From positions 146,921 to 210,920 of the forward strand of contig JAJYYO010000002.1 of NCBI GenBank assembly GCA_021800795.1: a stretch of 64,000 nt of DNA, given 5' to 3'. Source of the DNA: Pseudomonadota bacterium (GTDB taxonomy: Bacteria; Pseudomonadota; Gammaproteobacteria; Burkholderiales; Gallionellaceae). Shown one piece after another: positions 25,801 to 34,365 of the stretch. Position 1 is the stretch's first letter; every line of letters begins with the position of its first letter. The notes under the pieces were generated by a model. That model saw only the letters and a list, made by a program, of their open reading frames with translations, was not told where the DNA came from and ran no database searches. Both the position numbers and the translations under genes were made by a program.

Positions 25801-27891
25801 CGCCAGACGCCTAATGGCGATTTGCATTTGTTGAACCGCCTGCTGCATACCCTGAAGGGTAGTGCGCGTATGACGGGTGCCATGCGTATAGGTGATGTCG
25901 CCCATGAAATGGAAGGCCGTCTGCTGGAGGGGGGCGAGCCGGCGAGCGATGTTTGGGATGCGCTGGAGAGCGATCTGGATCACCTCAACATCATGCTGGA
26001 GGAATTGCGCAGCGGCAAGGTTCAGGAGGCGGTTGAAGTCGAAGCCGCAGAAGCCATGGGTGAAACAGCGCCCGCCGGCACTGAGCGTACTCAACATGCC
26101 AGTATGCTGCGCGTACGTTCGGATACGGTCGATCGTCTGGTCAATCAGGCCGGCGAAATCAGCGTGGCGCGTTCGCGTGTGGAAACCGAGTTGCGCGCCT
26201 TCAAGGAAGGTCTGCTGGAATTAACCGGCAGCGTGGCGCGCCTGCGTAAACAGTTGCGCGAGGTGGAAATCCAGGCGGAGAGCCAGATCCAGGCACGCGT
26301 TTCGCTGGCCAGTGAAAGCAATGAGCAATTCGATCCGCTGGAGTTTGACCGTTTTACGCGTTTGCAGGAACTGACGCGTTTCATGAATGAGAGCGTGCAT
26401 GACGTGCAGACGGTTCAACAGTCGCTGCTGAAGAATATCGATGAAACCAGTTCGGCGCTGTTTGCGCAGGCGCGCTTGAACCGCGATCTGCAGCAGAATC
26501 TGATGAGCGTGCGCATGGTTCCGTTCAGCAGCATGAGCGAACGCCTGTATCGGCTGGTGCGACAAACCGCCAAGGAGTTGAACAAGCGTGCGAACCTCGA
26601 ATTGACCGGCACCGGAGTGGAGCTGGATCGCAGCGTGCTGGAAAAGATGGCTGCCCCGTTTGAACATTTGTTACGCAATGCAATCGCGCACGGACTGGAA
26701 GATGAGCGGCTGCGTATCGACAGCGGCAAGGATGCCATCGGCGAAGTGCAGCTGAGTTTGCGCCAGGAAAGCAATGAGGTGGTATTCGAGCTCAGCGATG
26801 ACGGCATTGGCTTGAATTTCGCCGCACTGAGGGCTGAGGCAATCAAGAAGGGCCTTCTGGAGGCTGACGCGGATATTAGCGATGAACAACTGGCCCAGCT
26901 GATTTTTACCTCGGGCATTTCTACTGCGAGCGAAGTGACGGAAGTGGCCGGGCGCGGCATAGGCATGGATGTGGTGCGCAGCGAAATTACGGCATTGGGT
27001 GGACGGATCGATGTCAGTTCCGTTTCCGGGCAGGGTACCAAATTCACGATACACCTGCCGCTCACCCTGGCTGTCACGCAGGTGCTGATGGTGCGTGCAG
27101 GCGAGCGTATTTACGCCATTCCGTCCACCATGGTGGAACAGGTCAGACAGATCAAACCGGCCGAGTTGAACGCTGTGTACAAAGAGCAAAAAGTGGAATG
27201 GGAAGGCCATAGCTATCCATTCCATTATTTGCCGACGATGCTGGGTGATGACGAGCGTGTGCCGGAAGTTCAGCCATATAATCCGGTTTTGCTGCTGCGC
27301 AGCGGCAACCAGCGCATCGCCTTGCATGTTGACGAATTGCGGGGCAACCAGGAGACCGTGGTGAAAAACATCGGCCCTCAACTGGCAAGGCTGCCGGGTA
27401 TTGCCGGCGCCACCGTGTCGAGCAACGGCGCGGTGGTGTTGATTCTGAACCCGGTTCAGATGACGCAGCGCATCATCACGCGTCAGCTGCGCCGTGAAGA
27501 AAAAATCGTGCCGCAAGTTCTGCCTTTGATCATGGTGGTGGATGATTCGCTGACCGTACGCAAGATCACCACGCGTTTGCTGATGCGGGCCGGATATCAG
27601 GTGGTGACAGCCAAGGACGGGGTGGATGCGCTGGAGCAGCTGAGCGAGATTACGCCGTCCGTGATGCTGCTGGATATTGAAATGCCGCGCATGGACGGTT
27701 TTGAATTAACCAAGCTGATGCGGCGTGATGAAAAGACCAGAAAACTGCCTATCATCATGATCACCTCGCGTACGGCGGATAAACACCGCGACTTCGCCAT
27801 GGAGCTGGGTGTGAATGCCTACCTCGGCAAGCCCTTCCAGGAAGACGAGTTGCTGGAACGGATCGCCGAATTTTTACCGGCGGCGGCTTAA
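22846..27891 (+). CDS. chpA: Hybrid chemosensory histidine kinase ChpA (PilL)
   Basis: A CheA-like kinase of 1681 residues that phosphorylates PilG and PilH. Three clear Hpt modules carry phosphorylatable His: H646 in HTLKGSGRMVG, H803 in AHTLAGICRS and H1001 in HTLKGSARMTG. The N-terminal ~600 residues are a helical region that may include degenerate Hpt folds. A Pro/Glu linker (repeated EPAEPVEPAE near 905-918) precedes Hpt3. The kinase core has an N box near 1278 (LRNAIAHGLEDE), a G1 box DDGIGLNF near 1319 and GRGIGMDVV near 1369. A CheW domain and a receiver (D1610 in LLDIEMPRMDG) close the protein. It ends the pil operon. Confidence 0.93.
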   Translation: MPNQTSFDLASLAVVKPGMEEALRVVGERLFQFLDAPTLNVPALEEACVELHRVQGVLRMIRLEGVAVFCTEIGNVLEELCENPGLASYLYRTVLQSALGGLSDYLDALMQGADNAVLRLFPKYEAMQHLRGMEMSFEQDLFFPNLAVQLPESVLGIAQPENVKALIKAAHSQYQRGLILWLQKNDVTGAFLPMKQALDTVLNCVPQDDRRAFWWIAGGLLDCVKHEDLSHDLSVRKLLGRIDRQMRAVEKEDAGDVQHILNEMLYLIGRCDAASDRVEQIRKQYALNQYYPAVMDSAEEKQSYEELRDQMQEAEDNWELCVAGNKDACNRFVEYVEKIAQKSDRLEHDPPHYLTKKIEALSAYLRDPEYARLIGEDVAMALMLWRSGMTHYETIDTRFQEQARTLSNQIDAAMSQKPEDAQRIAELISLYSQTEQGAVTSSLANEMLANLELVEQGLNEFFDDAGKRPALNGLQRLLVQIHGGLHILSLKQAEQLLLEIQALVRHFSDGEAAPKPAEAQALARAVSTLHAYLEHLAHGQMDDTMVLRGALAELARLRQVSSPVAPITSMPSATAAVSVKPAEIPETSVIQQRPLVEHPPGEDAELLEIFLEEAKEVLSIMRDNVEIIQLHPENLEPLITIRRGFHTLKGSGRMVGLNTLGEVAWAAERAMQKCLQDKKPADPVLMHFIVDGLQVFSAWVADLEKQGYANIDAHDLLARARQIESGAGVPVEPVAKQRIPEVPDNDFKEPESVVIGEIALSPTLFKIASEEASQNVLALRHQFNAMLVTHPPQAAYDFMRAAHTLAGICRSLGFMSVVELSAALEGWLQASIDMPVSIGAEQLHMLEEVIVELDEMVQCICAREMPQKCDDLVTLVLADKDRIISENERLTQLDELSGEAVATGVEPTEPAEPVEPAEMEEAAEQAEFAKAPVEPAGDVAAPVWSRAVHKQQANLRDDVDEQLLPVFLEEADELYPRIGDCLRTLRQTPNGDLHLLNRLLHTLKGSARMTGAMRIGDVAHEMEGRLLEGGEPASDVWDALESDLDHLNIMLEELRSGKVQEAVEVEAAEAMGETAPAGTERTQHASMLRVRSDTVDRLVNQAGEISVARSRVETELRAFKEGLLELTGSVARLRKQLREVEIQAESQIQARVSLASESNEQFDPLEFDRFTRLQELTRFMNESVHDVQTVQQSLLKNIDETSSALFAQARLNRDLQQNLMSVRMVPFSSMSERLYRLVRQTAKELNKRANLELTGTGVELDRSVLEKMAAPFEHLLRNAIAHGLEDERLRIDSGKDAIGEVQLSLRQESNEVVFELSDDGIGLNFAALRAEAIKKGLLEADADISDEQLAQLIFTSGISTASEVTEVAGRGIGMDVVRSEITALGGRIDVSSVSGQGTKFTIHLPLTLAVTQVLMVRAGERIYAIPSTMVEQVRQIKPAELNAVYKEQKVEWEGHSYPFHYLPTMLGDDERVPEVQPYNPVLLLRSGNQRIALHVDELRGNQETVVKNIGPQLARLPGIAGATVSSNGAVVLILNPVQMTQRIITRQLRREEKIVPQVLPLIMVVDDSLTVRKITTRLLMRAGYQVVTAKDGVDALEQLSEITPSVMLLDIEMPRMDGFELTKLMRRDEKTRKLPIIMITSRTADKHRDFAMELGVNAYLGKPFQEDELLERIAEFLPAAA

Positions 27892-27971
27892 AGTTTTTTC
27901 ATGGGGGTGTTGCAGGCCGGATGCAGCAATGAAAAATTGTGAAGGTTCGCACGGCAAGTTACAATGCGGGC

Positions 27972-28532
27972 ATGTCTAAATTCGATCTCACCCACCACTT
28001 CCTGATTGCCATGCCTGCCATGCAAGAGGGCTTCTTTGCCGGCACGCTCACCTATGTCTGCGAGCATGACGAAAACGGCGCGCTGGGGCTGGTGGTGAAC
28101 CGCCCGATCAGCCTGACGCTGGCTGAAATGTTCAGTCAGATCAACATTCCGCTGCATCAGCCGGCACTGGGCAAATTGCCGGTGTATGTGGGCGGCCCTG
28201 TACAAGTCGAGCGGGGATTCGTATTGCACGACACCCGGCAGGATTGGCAGTCCACCCTGCGTATCAATGACAGACTGGCCCTGACGACTTCCAAGGATAT
28301 ACTGGAGGCATTGGGAGAGGGCACGGGCCCGGACAATTTTCTGGTAACCCTGGGTTATTCAGGCTGGGAGCCGGGTCAGCTGGAACATGAAATCAACGAA
28401 AATACCTGGCTGACGGTGCCTGCCACCGAAGATATCCTGTTCGGGCTGCCGGCCGAAGAGCGGCTCGCGGCGGCGATGGCGCTGCTGGGCGTGAATTACT
28501 CGATGCTGGTAGAAGATGCCGGACATGCCTGA
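27972..28532 (+). CDS. yqgE: YqgE/AlgH family protein
   Basis: A 186-residue DUF179 protein with the typical start SKFDLTHHFLIAMPAM, then GTLTYVCEHDENGALGLVVN, NRPISLTL, VYVGGPV and GYSGWEPGQLE. The function is uncertain. AlgH affects alginate regulation in Pseudomonas, and the gene is usually coupled to ruvX as here. ATG 27972 is chosen because the family begins there; the GTG 33 bp earlier adds foreign residues. The end overlaps ruvX by 8 bp. Confidence 0.92.
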   Translation: MSKFDLTHHFLIAMPAMQEGFFAGTLTYVCEHDENGALGLVVNRPISLTLAEMFSQINIPLHQPALGKLPVYVGGPVQVERGFVLHDTRQDWQSTLRINDRLALTTSKDILEALGEGTGPDNFLVTLGYSGWEPGQLEHEINENTWLTVPATEDILFGLPAEERLAAAMALLGVNYSMLVEDAGHA

Positions 28533-29091
28533 TAAATCAGGAGCGAGGATTGAGGAGCGAGGAGTGAGTACAGAAAGCTGCTGCGCAGCGACACCGCTCC
28601 ACTCCTCGCTTTGCTCTCCTCAACCCTCAATCCGCAATCCTGTCGTTGGCACCCTGCTCGCCTTCGATTTCGGCACGCAACGTATCGGCGTTGCCGTCGG
28701 CAACACGTTTTCATCCAGTTCGCAGCCCCTGACCACCATAGCCGAGGAAAAAAACGACAGCCGTTTTGCTGCCATCGCGTCCCTCGTGAAAGAATGGCAG
28801 CCCTGCGCCCTGCTGGTGGGTCTGCCCGGCAATGACGACGGGACGCCGCACGAGTTGACCGCGCTGTGCCGACGTTTCGCCAATCGTCTCCAGGGCCGCT
28901 TCAGTCTTCCCACGATACTGGTGGACGAGCGTTATACTTCGCTGGCCGCCGGCAGCCAGTTGAACAAGGAAGGCATAAGAGGCCGTGCACAGAAGCGTTT
29001 GCTCGACCAGTATGCCGCGCAGCAAATTATGCAGGCCTATCTTGATGAACCTGCGGCGTGTGTAATATTAAGCAGAGGTGTACATGAATAA
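28525..29091 (+). CDS. ruvX: Putative Holliday junction resolvase/pre-16S rRNA nuclease YqgF (RuvX) with repeat-derived N-terminus
   Basis: An RNase H-fold protein for 16S rRNA 5'-end maturation (family knowledge). Core motifs are [32 protein letters not shown] and [13 protein letters not shown]. The 188-residue protein is ~35 longer than the norm. Residues ~5-40 ([12 protein letters not shown] up to the start of the core) are encoded by a repeat built of 7-bp units in both orientations, inserted just after the start codon. The ATG at 28525 overlaps yqgE by 8 bp and pyrB overlaps the end by 8 bp, so yqgE-ruvX-pyrB-pyrC' is a tightly coupled operon. Confidence 0.9.
   Translation: MPDKSGARIEERGVSTESCCAATPLHSSLCSPQPSIRNPVVGTLLAFDFGTQRIGVAVGNTFSSSSQPLTTIAEEKNDSRFAAIASLVKEWQPCALLVGLPGNDDGTPHELTALCRRFANRLQGRFSLPTILVDERYTSLAAGSQLNKEGIRGRAQKRLLDQYAAQQIMQAYLDEPAACVILSRGVHE
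28537..28641. repeat. Heptad repeat element in the ruvX 5' coding region (copy 1)
   Basis: The left arm holds tandem 7-bp units after ATCAGGA (GCGAGGA, TTGAGGA, GCGAGGA, GTGAGTA). The right arm holds the same kind of units on the opposite strand (CACTCCTCGC...CCTCAACCCTCAATCC). Together they can form an imperfect hairpin. It is read in frame as [11 protein letters not shown]. Confidence 0.75.
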
Positions 29092-30040
29092 TCCGCAGCT
29101 CAACAAGCAGGGCGAATTGCAGCACCTGTTGACCACGGAAGGCTTGCCGGCGCACATCATGCGCGACATTCTCGACCGTGCCGCCTCTTTTCTTGAGGTC
29201 GCCGAAGGGCGCGAAATCAAGAAAGTGCCGCTCCTTCACGGCAAGTCGGTGTTCAATATCTTCTTCGAGAACAGCACGCGCACGCGCACCACCTTTGAAA
29301 TCGCCGCCAAACGCCTGTCGGCGGATGTGGTCAATCTGAACATCGGTTCGTCGTCCACCAGCAAGGGCGAAACGTTGCTGGATACCGTGGACAACCTGTG
29401 TGCGATGCATGCGGACATGTTCGTGGTGCGCCATTCGCAAAGCGGCGCCGCGCACCTGATTGCGCGGCATGTCGCTCCCGAAATACACGTGATCAACGCG
29501 GGAGACGGGCGTCATGCGCACCCTACCCAGGCGTTGCTGGACATGTTCACCATCCGCCACTACAAAAAGGAATTTCATAATCTGCGCGTGGCCATCGTGG
29601 GCGACGTGCTGCACTCGCGTGTTGCGCGCTCACAGATTCATGCGCTGACGACATTGGGTGTGCCGGAAGTGCGCGTGATCGCCCCGAAGACGCTGCTGCC
29701 GACCATGGTCGAGAATCTCGGCGTGCAGGTGTATCACGACATGGCGAAGGGACTGAAGGATGTGGACGTGGTGCTGATGTTGCGTTTGCAGAATGAACGC
29801 ATGCAGGGCGCCTTGCTTCCATCGGGACAGGAGTATTTCAAGAATTACGGGCTGACCGAGGAAAAGCTGGCCTATGCCAGAACGGATGCGATCGTGATGC
29901 ATCCGGGGCCGATGAACCGCGGTATCGAAATCGATTCGCGCGTGGCCGACGGCGCGCAATCCGTGATTCTGTCGCAGGTGACATTCGGCATCGCGGTGCG
30001 CATGGCAGTGATGAGCATACTGGCCGGGAGTCCGAAATGA
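29084..30040 (+). CDS. pyrB: Aspartate carbamoyltransferase catalytic subunit
   Basis: Catalyses carbamoyl phosphate + aspartate to carbamoyl-aspartate in UMP synthesis. The 318 residues carry the carbamoyl-phosphate site [13 protein letters not shown], the [12 protein letters not shown] loop, [11 protein letters not shown] and [13 protein letters not shown]. No pyrI regulatory gene follows. Instead there is a non-catalytic dihydroorotase homologue, which fits the class A ATCase dodecamer (PyrB6-PyrC'6) described in pseudomonads. The ATG overlaps ruvX by 8 bp and the stop overlaps pyrC' by 4 bp. Confidence 0.96.
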   Translation: MNNPQLNKQGELQHLLTTEGLPAHIMRDILDRAASFLEVAEGREIKKVPLLHGKSVFNIFFENSTRTRTTFEIAAKRLSADVVNLNIGSSSTSKGETLLDTVDNLCAMHADMFVVRHSQSGAAHLIARHVAPEIHVINAGDGRHAHPTQALLDMFTIRHYKKEFHNLRVAIVGDVLHSRVARSQIHALTTLGVPEVRVIAPKTLLPTMVENLGVQVYHDMAKGLKDVDVVLMLRLQNERMQGALLPSGQEYFKNYGLTEEKLAYARTDAIVMHPGPMNRGIEIDSRVADGAQSVILSQVTFGIAVRMAVMSILAGSPK

Positions 30041-31338
30041 ATATCCACATCAAAAACGGTCGGTTGATCGACCCGAGAAACAACATCGACGCAAAGCTGG
30101 ATGTGTATGTAATGGACAAGCGTATCGCGGCGATAGGCCAGGCGCCGGACGGTTTTATGGCTGCTCAGGTGATCGACGCTGCCGGTATGATCGTGATCCC
30201 GGGGCTGATCGACCTTGCAGCAAGATTGAGAGAGCCGGGCTATGAATATATGGCCACGCTGGAGTCGGAAATGCTGGCTGCGGTGGCGGGCGGCGTGACC
30301 AGCCTGGCCTGTCCTCCCGACACCGACCCGCCGCTGGATGAACCTGGCCTGGTGGAAATGCTCAAGCACCGCGCACGCAACCTGAATCTGGCGCGCCTGT
30401 ATCCGGTAGCCGCCCTGACCACTGCGCTCAAGGGTTGCGAGCTGACCGAAATGGCGGAGCTGGTGGATGCCGGCTGCGTCGCCTTCAGTCAGGCCGATGC
30501 GCCGCTCACCGATACCCGGGTGCTTTATCGTGCGATGCAATATGCCGCGACGTTCGGCTATTCGGTATGGCTGCGCCCGCAGGACAGTTTTCTGGCACGC
30601 GACGGCGTGGCGCATGACGGCGAAGTCGCGACGCGTTGCGGTTTGCCCGCCATCCCGGTGTGTGCCGAAACCATCGCGCTGGCGACGATGTTGTCCCTGG
30701 CGCGTGAAACCGGTGCGAAATTGCACATCTGTCGCCTGTCCAGTGCGGCAGGTGTGGAAATGATACGTACCGCCAAACAGCAAGGCCTGGCGGTGAGCTG
30801 TGACGTGACCATGAACCACGTACACCTGTCCGAGATGGACATCGGTTACTTCGACCCGAATTGCCGATTGACTCCGCCGCTGCGCAGTCTGCGTGACCGT
30901 GCAGCGCTGCGCGCCGGTTTGCTGGACGGTACCATAGATGCCATCTGTTCCAACCACGCGCCGGTGGACGAAGATGCCAAGCAATTGCCATTTGCCGAAG
31001 CGGAATCCGGTGCAACAGGGCTGGAGTTGCTGCTGCCGTTGATATTGAAATGGGCGCAGCAGGAAAAAATTTCCCTGTCCGATGCGGTCGCGCGCGCCAC
31101 GCTGCGACCCGCGCAGATACTGGGTCTGGATGCCGGCCATCTGAGCATCGGCGCGGCGGCCGATATGTGCGTGTTTGATCCGGAGGCCTGCTGGCGCGTG
31201 GAACCCGCAGCACTGAAGAGTCAGGGCAAAAACACGCCGTTTACCGGCATGGAGGTTCAGGGGCTCGTCCGCTACACGCTGGTTGACGGTAAAGTGGTCT
31301 ATCAGAGCCAGGAATCAGGATTGAGGATCGAGGATTGA
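30037..31338 (+). CDS. pyrX: Non-catalytic dihydroorotase-like subunit (PyrC'/PyrX)
   Basis: A 433-residue dihydroorotase homologue in the amidohydrolase fold. The first metal motif, DxHxHxR in active enzymes, reads [13 protein letters not shown]: both histidines are replaced by alanine and arginine. Other parts are kept ([24 protein letters not shown]). This is the signature of the inactive PyrC' that stabilises ATCase; a working pyrC must lie elsewhere. Its last residues (QESGLRIED) and its stop codon are provided by a heptad repeat that also ends hemD and starts ruvX. Confidence 0.88.
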   Translation: MNIHIKNGRLIDPRNNIDAKLDVYVMDKRIAAIGQAPDGFMAAQVIDAAGMIVIPGLIDLAARLREPGYEYMATLESEMLAAVAGGVTSLACPPDTDPPLDEPGLVEMLKHRARNLNLARLYPVAALTTALKGCELTEMAELVDAGCVAFSQADAPLTDTRVLYRAMQYAATFGYSVWLRPQDSFLARDGVAHDGEVATRCGLPAIPVCAETIALATMLSLARETGAKLHICRLSSAAGVEMIRTAKQQGLAVSCDVTMNHVHLSEMDIGYFDPNCRLTPPLRSLRDRAALRAGLLDGTIDAICSNHAPVDEDAKQLPFAEAESGATGLELLLPLILKWAQQEKISLSDAVARATLRPAQILGLDAGHLSIGAAADMCVFDPEACWRVEPAALKSQGKNTPFTGMEVQGLVRYTLVDGKVVYQSQESGLRIED

Positions 31339-31347
31339 GGATTGTAG
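31310..31347. repeat. Heptad repeat element at the pyrC' 3' end (copy 2)
   Basis: After AATCAGGA come tandem 7-bp units TTGAGGA, TCGAGGA, TTGAGGA and TTGTAGG. The element supplies the terminal ESGLRIED and the TGA of pyrC'. It has the same orientation and reading frame as the ruvX and hemD copies. Confidence 0.75.
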
Positions 31348-31392
31348 GGGCGTAATTTATTGCGCCCACTTTTATAACGAATGCGAAATGCA

Positions 31393-32088
31393 ATGACGAG
31401 CGAAACAGAACCGCAGGTTGCCATGGTCGACCTGAAAAACAGCCTGACCGAAGAGGAGCGAGTCCAATTCGAGCAACAGTTGAGCGAAAAAAATCTTGAG
31501 CTTGAACGGGTCGTTGACCCGATGGCGCGTGTACGGCTGAAGCTGGATATCGCCGAAATTCTGATCTGGCTGGAGCGCAACAAGGAAGCATGGAATATGG
31601 CGCGCACGGCGTTTGCTACCGCCCTGCAAAATGAGGAATGGCAGGACGCCGTGGAAGCCTGCAACGTGCTGTACCAGACCGGACAGTCAGATTCGATACC
31701 TGCGCTGGGTATGGGCGTCTGGCTGGCGGTGACTTTTCCGGTTGCGCCTGAACTCACCTTCGCCATGCTCGACCATATCGTCAGCGAAACGCCGAGCCAT
31801 GCGGATGGTGCGGCGCTCGCAGCCGTCACGGCACGCTATGTGATCGACATGCGCGCCGACGATGGGGAGCATGAAGACTGGAGTTTGCTGGCCAATGATC
31901 TGATCGCCCGCGTAGCCTTACGCCACAGCAAGGTGCAGGACCAGCAGGCGCTCAACGCGTGGATGGATAAGCTGGGTTTGCGCGACCCGCAGGTATTTCT
32001 GCCGCGTCTGAGTCAGGTGGTGAATGCCATCGTCGGCGATTCGTGGTGGTTCGACCGCAACGAGCTGCGCGATAAATTGCCGGAATAG
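31393..32088 (+). CDS. Conserved hypothetical protein, helical
   Basis: I do not recognise a named family. The ~231-residue product (from MTSETEP; an ATG 12 bp earlier is also possible) is soluble, acidic and almost entirely helical. It contains ARVRLKLDIAEILIWLERNK and ALQNEEWQDAVEACNVLYQT segments that look TPR-like. No signal peptide or membrane segment is present. It sits 42 bp after pyrC' and 89 bp before prlC, co-directional with both. It may be a lineage-specific companion of one of them; a role cannot be assigned. Confidence 0.7.
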   Translation: MTSETEPQVAMVDLKNSLTEEERVQFEQQLSEKNLELERVVDPMARVRLKLDIAEILIWLERNKEAWNMARTAFATALQNEEWQDAVEACNVLYQTGQSDSIPALGMGVWLAVTFPVAPELTFAMLDHIVSETPSHADGAALAAVTARYVIDMRADDGEHEDWSLLANDLIARVALRHSKVQDQQALNAWMDKLGLRDPQVFLPRLSQVVNAIVGDSWWFDRNELRDKLPE

Positions 32089-32177
32089 CAGTTTATTGGG
32101 CGAGCCGTGCTATAGCCGTTTCGTAGTAAAATGCGACCGTCAGTTTTCCCACAGAACTATTTATCTTCAACCTGCTC

Positions 32178-34286
32178 ATGAACCCACTCCTGGATTTTAC
32201 CGGTCTGCCGCGCTTTGCGGAGATCCAACCCGAACATGTTGCACCGGCGATCGAGAAACTGCTGGCGGAATGCCGCACGCTGGTCGCCTATCTGCTGGCC
32301 GACAAGAAGCCGCCTACCTGGCAGAATTTCGTGGTTCCGATGGAAGATGCACATGAGCGATTGTCGCGCGCCTGGGGGCCGGTCGCTCATCTGAATGCGG
32401 TGATGAATTCACCCGAGTTGCGCGAAGCTTATAACACCACGCTGCCGGTGATCACCCAGTATTACGCGGAGCTCGGGCAGAACCTTGAATTGTTCAATAA
32501 ATTCAAACAATTGCGAAATAGTCCCGAATTCGGAAAACTGAATGCGACGCGCCAAAAAATCATCGAGAACGAGTTGCGCGATTTCCGTCTGGGTGGCGCC
32601 GAGTTGCCGGAAGACAAGAAGGCGCGCTATCTGGAAATCCAGGAGCGTCAGTCCGAGTTGTCATCGAAATTTTCGGACAACCTGCTGGATGCCACCAACG
32701 ACTTCACGCTGATCGTTGAAAATTCTCCCTCATCCCAAAGCCCCCTCGCTTCGCTCTCCCCCTCTCAAGGGGGAAGGGGCGAGCGTGGCTCTGATGAGCC
32801 GAAAATACCCGATGAACTTGCCGGCCTGCCGGAAGATGCCTTGCAAGCCGCGCACGAAGCGGCTGTCGAGTCAGGCAAAACGGGATGGCTGTTTACCCTG
32901 AAAGCGCCGTCCTATATGCCGGTGATGCAATTCGCAGACAACCGAGAACTGCGCGAAAAAATGTACCGCGCTTATGCCACGCGCGCCTCTGAATTCGGTA
33001 AACCCGAATGGGACAATTCACCGCTGATCAATGAAATCGTGCAGTTGCGCGGTGAAGAGGCGCGCCTGCTGGGATTCAATAATTACGGCGAATTGTCGCT
33101 GGCTGCCAAGATGGCGGAGAGCCCTCAGCAGGTTGTTGATTTCATGCGCGAACTGGCGCAGCGCGCAAGGCCGTTTGCCGAGAAGGATCTGGCGGAGCTG
33201 CGCGAATTTGCGCGCGCTGAGTTGGGCATCGATGAACTGCATTCCTGGGATACCACCTATGCAAGCGAGAAGCTGCGCGAGCGGCGCTACGCTTTTTCCG
33301 AGCAGGAAGTGAAGGAATATTTCCCTGAAGACGCGGTGCTGGCCGGATTGTTCAAGCTGGTCGAAACGCTGTATGGTCTGCATATCGTGGCATCCACAGC
33401 ACCCGTATGGCATGAGAGCGTGCGATTCTTCGACATCCGCGATGCGCAAGGCGGGATTGTCGGGCAATTCTATTTCGATCTGTATGCCAGAGCCAGCAAG
33501 CGCGGCGGGGCGTGGATGGACGACGTGATCACGCGCCGGCGTCTGGATGAGGGCATACAGACGCCGGTGGCCTGCATGAACTGCAATTTTTCGGCGCCAG
33601 TCGGCGGCAAACCCGCCGTGTTCACGCACGATGAAGTTATCACGCTGTTCCACGAGTTCGGTCACGGCCTGCATCACCTGCTGACCGAAGTGGAAGACCT
33701 GGGCGTGTCCGGCATCAACGGCGTGGAATGGGATGCGGTCGAACTGCCCAGTCAGTTCATGGAAAATTACTGCTGGGAATGGGACGTGCTGTGCGGCATG
33801 ACGCGTCATGTGACAAGCGGAGAACCGCTGCCGCGCGCGCTGTTCGACAAGATGCTGGCGGCCAAAAACTTCCAGAGCGGTTTGCAGACGCTGCGCCAGA
33901 TCGAGTTCGCCTTGTTCGACATGCTGATGCACAGCACCTTCGATGCGGGGGGCGACCAGACCATCTTGCAGTTGCTCGATGAAGTGCGTAAAGAGGTGGC
34001 AGTGCTGATCCCGCCTGAATTTAACCGCTTCCCGCACAGCTTTTCGCATATCTTCGCGGGCGGTTACGGCGCGGGCTATTACAGCTACAAATGGGCGGAG
34101 GTGTTGTCCGCGGATGCCTATAGCCTGTTCGAGGAGCATGGCGTGCTCAATCCGGATGTCGGTGCGCGTTTTCGCGCGGAAATCCTGGCGGTTGGCGGCT
34201 CGCGCGGTGCGATGCAATCGTTCGCGGCATTCCGTGGGCGCGAACCTTCCATCGATGCGCTGTTGCGCCATAACGGTTTAGCCTGA
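32178..34286 (+). CDS. prlC: Oligopeptidase A (M3 zinc metallopeptidase)
   Basis: A cytosolic thermolysin-like zinc peptidase that degrades oligopeptides and cleaved signal peptides. The 702 residues contain the catalytic HEFGH at 492-496 ([13 protein letters not shown]), with the downstream Glu ligand in [12 protein letters not shown]. The C-terminal [20 protein letters not shown] is the conserved substrate loop of this family. Residues ~183-203 ([20 protein letters not shown]) are a P-family palindrome inserted in frame into the N-terminal helical domain, making the protein about 20 residues longer than usual. Function is probably kept. Confidence 0.95.
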   Translation: MNPLLDFTGLPRFAEIQPEHVAPAIEKLLAECRTLVAYLLADKKPPTWQNFVVPMEDAHERLSRAWGPVAHLNAVMNSPELREAYNTTLPVITQYYAELGQNLELFNKFKQLRNSPEFGKLNATRQKIIENELRDFRLGGAELPEDKKARYLEIQERQSELSSKFSDNLLDATNDFTLIVENSPSSQSPLASLSPSQGGRGERGSDEPKIPDELAGLPEDALQAAHEAAVESGKTGWLFTLKAPSYMPVMQFADNRELREKMYRAYATRASEFGKPEWDNSPLINEIVQLRGEEARLLGFNNYGELSLAAKMAESPQQVVDFMRELAQRARPFAEKDLAELREFARAELGIDELHSWDTTYASEKLRERRYAFSEQEVKEYFPEDAVLAGLFKLVETLYGLHIVASTAPVWHESVRFFDIRDAQGGIVGQFYFDLYARASKRGGAWMDDVITRRRLDEGIQTPVACMNCNFSAPVGGKPAVFTHDEVITLFHEFGHGLHHLLTEVEDLGVSGINGVEWDAVELPSQFMENYCWEWDVLCGMTRHVTSGEPLPRALFDKMLAAKNFQSGLQTLRQIEFALFDMLMHSTFDAGGDQTILQLLDEVRKEVAVLIPPEFNRFPHSFSHIFAGGYGAGYYSYKWAEVLSADAYSLFEEHGVLNPDVGARFRAEILAVGGSRGAMQSFAAFRGREPSIDALLRHNGLA
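32725..32781. repeat. P-family palindrome in prlC (copy 6)
   Basis: CTCCCTCATCCCAAAGCCCC followed by CTCGCTTCGCTCTCCCCCTC and AAGGGGGAAGGGG. In frame, encoding the Ser/Pro/Gly-rich insert of PrlC. This shows the family is not confined to restriction genes. Confidence 0.8.
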
Positions 34287-34365
34287 TATATCTAGTGGAG
34301 GCCTGTCCTGCGGCTGGGCCGAAACTGGCTGTACAGTAGCCGGCAATCTAATTTGCAAGGCTCAA

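Noticed and set aside
33018..34271. A 417-codon minus-strand open frame, and a similar one at 29872-31140
   Set aside because: Complementary to prlC and pyrC' coding regions respectively; their translations show no family pattern.
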